Of a DNA stretch of 7,662 nucleotides, positions 1 through 6,382 are shown piece by piece. The position numbers and the translations under genes are program-made. The stretch's first letter is position 1. Each line of letters opens with the position of its first letter. The notes under the pieces are model-generated. The model was given only the letters and a program-made list of their open reading frames with translations. It ran no database searches and was not told where the DNA came from. Source of the DNA: Bacteroidota bacterium (lineage in GTDB: Bacteria; Bacteroidota; Bacteroidia; M30B66); NCBI GenBank assembly GCA_020438185.1, contig JAGQVC010000067.1, positions 1-7,662 on the forward strand, in the 5' to 3' direction.

Positions 1-1043
1 GTACGCAATGAAGGATTGGTCAGGTAGACTTTGAAGCTCGTCACTCGCTTAAGGCGCTTTGCATTTAAATCTACCTTATTGAGGACTTTGATTAAAAAGG
101 CAGCTTCAAGATATTCAAGGTACTTTTTTAATGTATCTTTTTGAATGCCGCTTTCTTTCGACATGCGTTCGTATGAAAACTCGTTCCCTGTATTGTAAGC
201 GATGTATGTAAAAAAACGATTCAATTCCTGCACATCTTTTATACCGTACAAGCTGGGCAAATCGCGCAACAAAACTTTATCAACAATATCGTTCTTTATG
301 TAGCGGCTCATATCAGATTGAATTTTTTCCGAAAAGACGACCTCCGGGTAACCGCCAAAATTCAGGTAATGGATGAATTCTTTATTCAAAGCTTTTACGT
401 CGCGACTCAGGCAATAGGAATAACTTTTTGAGCCATAAAAAATTTGATCCTGATAAATCAGATGATCCAGTTTTTTTAAATGAAGGTATTCCTGGAATGT
501 AAGTGGTGGCAGCATAAATTCAGTAAAACGACCTGCTCCGCTTTCGGTGCTGTGCCACTTTAAAGCTGCAGCTGCCGAACCGGATACAATAAATTTGGTA
601 TCAGGATAAGTGTCTACCAACACTTTGAGATGAATTTCCCAATTTTTAAGATATTGGATTTCATCAAAAAAGACGTAGCACCCTTTGAGATCTTCATGCT
701 TCAAAGCCTCCTTACATAAGTCAAGTACATCCTGCAGGCTTAGTTGAATATAAACAGGGTTATCAATCCCAACAAATATTAGCTTAAGTGGACTTACGTT
801 TTCCTTTATCAATTCTCCAATAGTCTGAAAAAGCATAACAGTCTTGCCAACCCGTCTTGGTCCCAATAAAACCAGCGCGCGTCGGATTTCTTTCTCTTTT
901 ACAAAAGGAAAGAACAAATCGAAATAAAGGCGCTTTTCAATAACTGAATATGGTTCCGGTAACGCCCGGCTCTTCCACCAGGGATTTTCATAGCGTAATC
1001 TTTCAATTATCTTTTCGGTAGGAATAAGCCTTAACTCTTTCAT
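1..1043 (-). CDS. AAA_14/DUF4143-family P-loop ATPase, 3' end beyond the window
   Basis: The frame is open for 347 codons from the ATG at 1041-1043 to the left edge, so the C-terminus is missing. An in-frame TAG at 1071-1073 bounds the start, and this is the first ATG after it. The product shows a Walker A motif GPRRVGKT (residues 61-68), a Walker B strand ending FFDEIQ (125-130), and a sensor-like strand FIVSGSAAAA (151-160) followed by GAGRF. The PPLTFQEYL segment (179-187) is typical of AAA_14 proteins. A winged-helix-like stretch near 290-325 (ending EAAFLIKVLNK) fits the start of a DUF4143-type C-terminal region. Such proteins usually run to about 380-450 residues, so perhaps 40-100 are missing. 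Their cellular role is unknown; no signal peptide or membrane segment is visible, so it should be cytosolic. No partner gene lies beside it. Base composition is low: eight hand-counted 60-base lines average about 37% GC. The family call is strong; no function is claimed. Confidence 0.93.
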   Translation of the reverse strand, partial: MKELRLIPTEKIIERLRYENPWWKSRALPEPYSVIEKRLYFDLFFPFVKEKEIRRALVLLGPRRVGKTVMLFQTIGELIKENVSPLKLIFVGIDNPVYIQLSLQDVLDLCKEALKHEDLKGCYVFFDEIQYLKNWEIHLKVLVDTYPDTKFIVSGSAAAALKWHSTESGAGRFTEFMLPPLTFQEYLHLKKLDHLIYQDQIFYGSKSYSYCLSRDVKALNKEFIHYLNFGGYPEVVFSEKIQSDMSRYIKNDIVDKVLLRDLPSLYGIKDVQELNRFFTYIAYNTGNEFSYERMSKESGIQKDTLKKYLEYLEAAFLIKVLNKVDLNAKRLKRVTSFKVYLTNPSLR

Positions 1044-1062
1044 AAAAAACACTATTTCAATA

Positions 1063-1070
1063 CAAATGTA
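1063..1070 (-). promoter_or_regulatory. Candidate -7 promoter element for the ATPase gene
   Basis: Read on the minus strand this is TACATTTG, an exact match to the Bacteroidetes -7 consensus TAnnTTTG. It ends 19 bases before the ATG at 1043, which would leave a 5' leader of roughly 12 bases. No TTTG-like -33 element is found at the usual spacing of about 19-21 bases upstream, so a chance match is possible. Confidence 0.35.
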
Positions 1071-1124
1071 CTATTTAGAATGTTTTAAATCACCTTATTT
1101 TTACATTTCGGTCCTATTTAATTA

Positions 1125-1139
1125 TATAATCCGATTATA
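1125..1139. repeat. 15-bp AT-rich palindrome between divergent genes
   Basis: The sequence TATAATC-C-GATTATA has two perfect 7-base inverted arms around a single central base. Its place between two divergent genes is where an operator could sit, but no regulator gene is nearby. In AT-rich DNA such a palindrome can arise by chance. Confidence 0.35.
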
Positions 1140-1281
1140 ACAGCGGTAAATTTATGCCGGGTAAAAGAAATGAATAGGAATAAATCCTGACTTTAGCTTT
1201 TTGTATAATCCACATCGCTAAAAACATCAATGCTTCAATATTTGTCATTAACAACTTTAATTTACTCGTAATTATTCAATC

Positions 1282-2421
1282 ATGAATTTAAGTTTCTGGG
1301 AAAAGGAAATGGCCGCGGAGGTCTGCGATGTGCTGATTACCGGAGTCGGTATCGTAGGACTGAGCACGGCGCTGGAACTTAAGCTGGCTGCTCCATCTCT
1401 TAAAATTCGTTTAATTGACCGGGGCATTCTCCCTTCGGGAGGAAGTACAAAAAACGCCGGCTTTGCCTGTTTTGGCAGTCTTTCGGAACTGGCCGATGAT
1501 TTTGAAACAATGCCTGAAAATGAAGTGTTCAGACTGGTGAAAAAGCGCTTTGACGGATTACAGAATTTAAGAAAAATACTGGGCGACGATGCCATTGAAT
1601 ACAGCGCCTGCGGCGGATATGAACTGTTTCGAACGGGCAACGACAACAGCCTGAAAAGGAGCCTTGCCATTTTGCCAAAAATGAATGAATTTATGTTGGA
1701 GCTTTGTGGTGTTTCAGCTGTTTATTCCGATGCTTCGCATCAGATTGATTCGTTTGGCTTCAATGAAGTTGGGCAATTGATTCTTAACAAGCTGGAAGGC
1801 AGCATTCACACAGGAAAAATGATGAATGCCCTGCGTTGCAAGGTGCAGGAACTTGGTGTGGATATTTTGATGGGAATCGGAATAACCGGCATTGGTTTGC
1901 AAAACGAAATGTGGGAAATAGCGAGCAGTCAAAACCTGAAGTTCAGGGCAAAACAGGTTGTGATTGCAACCAATGCCTTTGCATCGCAGCTTATTCCGGA
2001 GCTTAAAGTGGTTCCGGGACGTGCCCAGGTTTTGGTTACTTCCCCAATTCCGGATTTAAAAGTGAAGGGGACATTCCACCTTGATGAGGGCTATTTTTAT
2101 TTCCGTAACGTTGGAAACAGAATTCTTTTGGGAGGCGGAAGGCATTTATTCAGGCAGGCGGAAACAACATACGAGCAGGAAATTACCCGTGAAGTGCAGG
2201 AAACACTGGAAGACCTGCTGCAGCGCGTGATAATTCCCGAAACAAACTATTCGATTGATCACCGCTGGGCCGGTACGCTGGGTTTGGGCGAAAATCGCTT
2301 CCCTATTGTTAAGCAGCTGGAACCCGGTTTATTTGCGGGTGTAAAAATGGGCGGAATGGGTGTTGCAATCGGCTCCCTCATTGGGAAAGAGCTTTCCGGA
2401 ATGGTGCTGCAAAACCGCTGA
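1282..2421 (+). CDS. FAD-dependent oxidoreductase of the D-amino-acid oxidase (DAO) family
   Basis: The product is 379 residues, a normal length for single-domain DAO/ThiO/PuuB-like flavoenzymes, which oxidise the C-N bond of amines or amino acids and pass electrons to oxygen or another acceptor. An N-terminal Rossmann motif GVGIVG (residues 21-26) follows a hydrophobic strand, and an acidic residue ends the second strand (RLIDRG, D46). Next comes a GGSTKNAGF segment (53-61) of the kind that contacts FAD in this fold. VVIATNAFA (226-234), PGRAQVLV (245-252), a strand pair near 270-286 (GYFYFRNVGNRILLGGG) and the C-terminal segment GVKMGGMGVAIGS (353-365), which closes the FAD site, complete the family pattern. 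No signal peptide is seen, so it should be cytosolic. The substrate cannot be inferred from sequence alone. An in-frame ATG at 1309 (residue 10, MAAEV) is an alternative start closer to the first beta strand. The gene is monocistronic, divergent from the ATPase gene, and its TGA directly touches the stop of the convergent protease gene. Confidence 0.93.
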   Translation: MNLSFWEKEMAAEVCDVLITGVGIVGLSTALELKLAAPSLKIRLIDRGILPSGGSTKNAGFACFGSLSELADDFETMPENEVFRLVKKRFDGLQNLRKILGDDAIEYSACGGYELFRTGNDNSLKRSLAILPKMNEFMLELCGVSAVYSDASHQIDSFGFNEVGQLILNKLEGSIHTGKMMNALRCKVQELGVDILMGIGITGIGLQNEMWEIASSQNLKFRAKQVVIATNAFASQLIPELKVVPGRAQVLVTSPIPDLKVKGTFHLDEGYFYFRNVGNRILLGGGRHLFRQAETTYEQEITREVQETLEDLLQRVIIPETNYSIDHRWAGTLGLGENRFPIVKQLEPGLFAGVKMGGMGVAIGSLIGKELSGMVLQNR

Positions 2422-5400
2422 TTATTCCAGAACCCAGGGTATCGATACCAAACCTTCGCAGGAGAATATTTTCACGATAAACACCCCTTTAGCAGGTTCC
2501 CTGAGTTTCAGCTCAAAACTTTGCTGATTGATTTTATCGAAGCGCTGAACCAGTTTGCCGGAAACCGAATACACCTCTACTCTTTCCATGTTGCAAGGAC
2601 TGTTAATCCGGGCTTCGCCCGAAGAAGGATTCGGGAAAATGGAATAATTCCCTTTAGCCGGATTCTCAATTCCAACCCAAACAACGTTAGCGGGTGCTGA
2701 AACCGAAGAACAGCCAAACTCATTGTAAATACGCACGTTGTAATTCCCGTTAACCTGCGGTACATGCAGCTGTTCTGTAGCACCTTCAATCAGATTTCCG
2801 TTCACATACCATTGGTACGCAGGTGCAGGTGTGGATATTAAAATCGTATCCTGAGTTGTAATAACCGGTGCTGTTGGCGGCGGTACCACGGTTAAATGCG
2901 ACGAGGCAGTATCGGTGCAACCGTTGTTAAAACCAATTACCATGTAATTTGCTGAATTGGATGGAGCTACGTTTACCTGTTCTGCAAACACGGCCGGTAA
3001 GGTTGGAGCCGAAGGCCAGTAGTATAAATCTGCTCCGGTGGCAGTAATGGTTGCAGAATTACCCTGACAAACTGAATCGGGTTCTACTGAAGCTGAAACT
3101 GCCGGTGGAGGAATAACAGTGATATAAGCCGGTTGCTCCAGAGTATCCGCTCCGAAAGCGTTCCAGGCGACCAGAGTAACATCGTAAACACCTTCCTGAG
3201 AATAGCTTATAGTTGGTTGACCGGAAATTAATGAGTCAATACCAGAGCCCGGAAAAAACCAAAGTAAGGTATCGGGCTGGTATAAGGATGTGTTTTGAAA
3301 AATTACCTCCTCACCTACACAGATTACCCGGCTGCCTTCGGCCGAAAATCCCGCTATAGGCGGATTGTCTGTATGTAAACTATGCAGATTAATATTATCG
3401 ATGTATATATTGTTGCCGCCGCTGTTTGCTCCCTCAAACCTGAACCGGACTCCGGTCATTCCGTCAAATGCCGATAAATCGAGATCGACGCAATTGTGTA
3501 AAGGAGAAGCAAAACACCATTGTTCGGGTAGCTGTGGTAAAAAGAACGAACCCGAAAGCGCTTGTGTGGCAAAACTGTTGGAACCATTTTCCCAGCCGGT
3601 GAATAACCGAATCCAGTTTTGCCCGCAATCCGTTGAAACGGAAACGATTAAGGTATCGCTCAATCCGGTTGTACGCTGCTGATACGCATACTCAAAGCTG
3701 AGCGTCACATTTGAATCGGCACTCAGGTCAAAAGTTGGAGAAACCAGATAATCTCTTGATCCCGTCTCAAAATCAATGTAATAAGGCAGTCTCGCTGATT
3801 TACTTCCCGGAACCGTTCCAGAAGTAACAGCTATTTCCCAACCGAAATCCGTGTTGGGATTCTCGTTTGTCCATCCTCCGTTGCTAAAGCCACCCGACTC
3901 AAAATTTTCGGTGAAGGGAAGTAACTGCCCTGCAGGGTTGAGGACCTCGAACGGGAAGACTATTTCGTTGTTCGCCATGTAACTATCCAGCTCGGAGCCG
4001 TTGATTTGCTGCAAAATATTAACCCGAAGGACATGACTTCCGATTGAAGCATTCAAAGCAGGCAGGTCAATTATTACAGCATCTCCGGGTACAATTTCTC
4101 CAGTCCAGCTGTATGGTTGCGGAAAATCTGCATCGAGCTGCCAGAATAATTCCAGCGATGTAATGGTAGATTGCCCGTTGTTGAACACCCTCACCTGCTG
4201 GTCGGGATAGGGATTGCAGGAGCTTACAGCCGGAGAAATTACAGAAGTAAGCCAGGCTTCATACTGTGAAATGCCTGCAGAAACACATTCAAGTGCACTT
4301 TTCACATTGAGCCGGCCGCTGCCCAGCAAGCCGATATAATCCGGGTTAAAAAGGTCGATATTATCTGCTGAGGCGATGAGGCAATTGGTAAGCTCTTCGA
4401 CCGACAGGTCCGGATTGAGCGTAAGCATTAATCCTGCGGTAGCAGCAACAAGAGGCGCCGAAAAGGAAGTACCGCTTTTGACCGAATACGTGCTTTCGGG
4501 TGCCAGAGACCAGATTTGAGAACCCGGTGCTGAAATGTCGATCCAGCTTCCGTAAGCCGAAAATGGCGACTTAGTGTCGGTGGATGTTGTGGACGCAACG
4601 CTGATAACATGCGGATAACCGGCAGGATAGCTCGTATTACTGGTATTATCGTTACCCGCTGAAGCAACCAGCACAATACCGGCATTGTAAGCATTAATCA
4701 CTGTTGATAACCCGGTTTGGCTGGGAATCTGCTCGCCCCAGCTCATATTAATTACCTGTACACCTTGAGAAACGGCCCAGGCAATTCCTTCGTAGCCGGC
4801 TACCGGACTGTCCGGGTTGGTGGCATCGGTAATACGGATTGGATAAAGCCCGAGCCCCCTGCCCAGTGAAGCCATCCCTTCGTTATTGTTGGTTCTGGCC
4901 GAAATTAATCCGGCAATAAAGGTCCCGTGATCCCATGCAGGAGAAGTTGGCTCTACATCGGTTGTCATTGCCACTACATTGTACGATTCATCAATTACGC
5001 CTGCCAGCTCAGGGTGTGTGGTCTGGCAAGCATCGTCAACAATGGCAACTTTAATATTGCTGCTTCCTGCAGGAACAATATCCCATGCGGCAGGAGCCTG
5101 AATTTTGTACAAATAATACTGTCCGTTATTGCCGCTTGTATTTGAACCTAAGTCATTTGGAAAATCGTGACGCACCGAAAGCGGGATTTTTTCAGCATAA
5201 ACGACTTCTACCCTGTTTTGCAAAACCGAAATAAATTCATCAGCCCGATTCCATTGGTCGAAGCTTATCCGGTAGGTATTAGCCAGATCGCCTTCAACCA
5301 TATAAAATGCAGCGCGAACACGCGTAATACTATATTCACCGGTAAATTCTTCCAAAAAAGCCTTTGCATCTGCCGGGGCTTCAGGAGATTCGGGTGCCTG

Positions 5401-5505
5401 AAAAGAGGAATTCAAACGCACATACAAATCACCTTCAACAAAGTCGGCTGCGCTTACACCAGACATTGAAGCAATAAATAGCAAAAACAAGAAAAGCTGT
5501 CGCAT
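2422..5505 (-). CDS. Secreted subtilisin-like (S8) serine protease with T9SS C-terminal sorting domain
   Basis: This is a 1027-residue exported multidomain protein. A signal peptide covers residues 1 to about 19 (MRQLFLFLLF core, cleavage near GVSA). A probable inhibitory propeptide lies at about 20-110. The S8 catalytic domain spans about 130-405, with D157 (VAIVDDA), H193 (WDHGTF), oxyanion N285 (ASAGND) and nucleophile S347 (SGTSFSAP), so it should be active. A CARDB-like beta domain follows (about 415-525), then a jelly-roll module of the 'choice-of-anchor J'/MAM-like type (about 530-708, with LVSPTFDLS and STDCGQNW). Next are a PKD domain (about 715-797, EGVYDVTLVAWN) and two Ig-like repeats (about 799-875 and 878-942). 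The tail, about 955-1027 (starting YSIFPNPSSGE), is a type A T9SS sorting domain, which predicts outer-membrane passage through the Por system and surface attachment or release. The likely role is extracellular protein breakdown; the specific substrate is unknown. It begins 19 bases after the HMG-CoA lyase stop, so it could be the last gene of that operon. The DDA and HGTF motifs differ from the textbook DTG and HGTH. Confidence 0.95.
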   Translation of the reverse strand: MRQLFLFLLFIASMSGVSAADFVEGDLYVRLNSSFQAPESPEAPADAKAFLEEFTGEYSITRVRAAFYMVEGDLANTYRISFDQWNRADEFISVLQNRVEVVYAEKIPLSVRHDFPNDLGSNTSGNNGQYYLYKIQAPAAWDIVPAGSSNIKVAIVDDACQTTHPELAGVIDESYNVVAMTTDVEPTSPAWDHGTFIAGLISARTNNNEGMASLGRGLGLYPIRITDATNPDSPVAGYEGIAWAVSQGVQVINMSWGEQIPSQTGLSTVINAYNAGIVLVASAGNDNTSNTSYPAGYPHVISVASTTSTDTKSPFSAYGSWIDISAPGSQIWSLAPESTYSVKSGTSFSAPLVAATAGLMLTLNPDLSVEELTNCLIASADNIDLFNPDYIGLLGSGRLNVKSALECVSAGISQYEAWLTSVISPAVSSCNPYPDQQVRVFNNGQSTITSLELFWQLDADFPQPYSWTGEIVPGDAVIIDLPALNASIGSHVLRVNILQQINGSELDSYMANNEIVFPFEVLNPAGQLLPFTENFESGGFSNGGWTNENPNTDFGWEIAVTSGTVPGSKSARLPYYIDFETGSRDYLVSPTFDLSADSNVTLSFEYAYQQRTTGLSDTLIVSVSTDCGQNWIRLFTGWENGSNSFATQALSGSFFLPQLPEQWCFASPLHNCVDLDLSAFDGMTGVRFRFEGANSGGNNIYIDNINLHSLHTDNPPIAGFSAEGSRVICVGEEVIFQNTSLYQPDTLLWFFPGSGIDSLISGQPTISYSQEGVYDVTLVAWNAFGADTLEQPAYITVIPPPAVSASVEPDSVCQGNSATITATGADLYYWPSAPTLPAVFAEQVNVAPSNSANYMVIGFNNGCTDTASSHLTVVPPPTAPVITTQDTILISTPAPAYQWYVNGNLIEGATEQLHVPQVNGNYNVRIYNEFGCSSVSAPANVVWVGIENPAKGNYSIFPNPSSGEARINSPCNMERVEVYSVSGKLVQRFDKINQQSFELKLREPAKGVFIVKIFSCEGLVSIPWVLE
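2425..2643 (-). other. T9SS type A C-terminal sorting domain (codons 955-1027 of the protease)
   Basis: The domain opens with the FPNPSSGEARI signature, then VEVYSVSGKLVQRFD, and continues to the KGVFIVKIF strand near the C-terminus. This is the standard pattern of the Por secretion tail, which is recognised at the outer membrane and usually removed by the sortase PorU. The last residues (SIPWVLE) replace the more basic ending common in these tails. Confidence 0.88.
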
Positions 5506-5524
5506 AAAAACAAACGCAGAATAA

Positions 5525-6382
5525 TTAGTGAAAGGTATTGAATATTTTGGAGCTTTTATCCATCGAAACAGCTAATTTACTGCTGCTTACGCCGGTTTCA
5601 ATCTGGTTTTTATGACACCAGTCCAGTACTTCTTCGGTTGCCATATTGCCGGTTAGCTCGTCGCCTGCCATCGGACAACCGCCAAAGCCTTTCAGGGCGG
5701 TATCGAATCTGCGGCATCCGGCCTGCCAGGCTGCTTCTGTTTTTTCCTGCACTTCGTGCGGACGGGCGTGCAGGTGTGCTGAAATATTTATCTGCGCCAG
5801 CGCAGGGATGATCACAGAAAACAGAGAATGAATACTTTGGGTATCGGACATACCGGTTGTATCGGCAAGTGCCAGATGTGAAATTCCCATCCCGCCAATG
5901 CGGGAAGCCCAGCCGGTAACCAATTCGGGTGACCAGGGATCGCCGTAAGGATTGCCAAAAGCCATGGACAAATAAACCAGAAGGGTTTTGCCCGACTTAA
6001 TCGCTATGTTTTGTATTTCTTCGACACGCAGCAGCGATTCTTCAATTCCGGCGTTGGTGTTTCGTTTTTGAAAGGTTTCGCTAACCGAAAACGGATAACC
6101 CAGAAAGGAAATATTGTCGTGAGCGACGGCATCGGCAGCACCGCGCGGATTTGCAACAATGGCAAGCAGTTTCGTTTCATTTTTAATCTCGCCAATTGCA
6201 TCAAAAACTTCGTTTGAATCGGCCATTTGCGGAATGGCCTTAGGCGAAACAAAACTTCCGGCATCAATCATTGGAAAGCCTGCATCAATGAGGCTTTTCA
6301 GGTAATCAATTTTAGTTTCGGTTGGTATAAACTGGTGAATCCCCTGCATGGCATCGCGGGGACATTCGGTAATAAACATCAT
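5525..6382 (-). CDS. Hydroxymethylglutaryl-CoA lyase (DRE-TIM metallolyase family)
   Basis: The 285-residue TIM-barrel enzyme is predicted to cleave 3-hydroxy-3-methylglutaryl-CoA to acetyl-CoA and acetoacetate, the last step of leucine breakdown. Length fits bacterial HMG-CoA lyases (about 285-310). Aligned by eye to the human enzyme, the catalytic R9-D10 (PRD), metal-binding H203 and H205 (AHLHARP), D174 (ADTTG), the catalytic cysteine C236 in FGGCPMA, and N246 in TGNMATE are all kept. SFVSPKAIPQMAD (43-55) is also diagnostic. Variants are PRDAMQ for PRDGLQ, an Asp at position 40 where the human enzyme has Glu72, and HLHARPHE for HCHDTYGQ. From memory these match other Bacteroidetes lyases, so they look like a clade form rather than decay. 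Cytosolic. The start ATG overlaps the pyrD stop (ATGATG), implying coupled translation; a second in-frame ATG follows at once. Other DRE-TIM activities (homocitrate or isopropylmalate synthase-like) are unlikely given the FGGCP motif and short length. Confidence 0.92.
   Translation of the reverse strand: MMFITECPRDAMQGIHQFIPTETKIDYLKSLIDAGFPMIDAGSFVSPKAIPQMADSNEVFDAIGEIKNETKLLAIVANPRGAADAVAHDNISFLGYPFSVSETFQKRNTNAGIEESLLRVEEIQNIAIKSGKTLLVYLSMAFGNPYGDPWSPELVTGWASRIGGMGISHLALADTTGMSDTQSIHSLFSVIIPALAQINISAHLHARPHEVQEKTEAAWQAGCRRFDTALKGFGGCPMAGDELTGNMATEEVLDWCHKNQIETGVSSSKLAVSMDKSSKIFNTFH

Larger units (their letters stand above)
1044..1281. other. Divergent intergenic region
   Basis: These 238 bases separate the divergent ATPase and FAD-oxidase genes and should hold the promoters of both. 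The region is AT-rich. It contains one Bacteroidetes-like -7 element on the minus strand (1063-1070) and a short palindrome (1125-1139). On the plus strand I find only imperfect candidates: AATATTTG at 1237-1244, one mismatch from TAnnTTTG and without a correctly spaced upstream TTTG, and TATAAT at 1204-1209 without a -35 partner. No small ORF or RNA gene is evident. Confidence 0.6.

Noticed and set aside
1204..1209. TATAAT box upstream of the FAD oxidase
   Set aside because: There is no -35 partner, Bacteroidota promoters do not use this box as their main signal, and the region is AT-rich.
1272..1670. 132-codon minus-strand open frame opposite the FAD oxidase
   Set aside because: It is antisense to a gene with clear family motifs, serine-rich and without a domain.
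2438..2449. Perfect 12-base palindrome GGTATCGATACC near the end of the protease gene
   Set aside because: A 12-base palindrome is expected about twice by chance in a window of this size, and it lies inside the T9SS domain coding sequence without a T-run.
3365..3682. 105-codon plus-strand open frame opposite the protease jelly-roll module
   Set aside because: It lies within a continuous 1027-codon gene whose protein domains cover this stretch; no start signal or domain supports it.
5506..5600. Own promoter for the protease (TACCTTTC on the minus strand, one mismatch from TAnnTTTG)
   Set aside because: The final G is missing and no TTTG lies at the proper spacing upstream, so the match is too weak to list as a feature.
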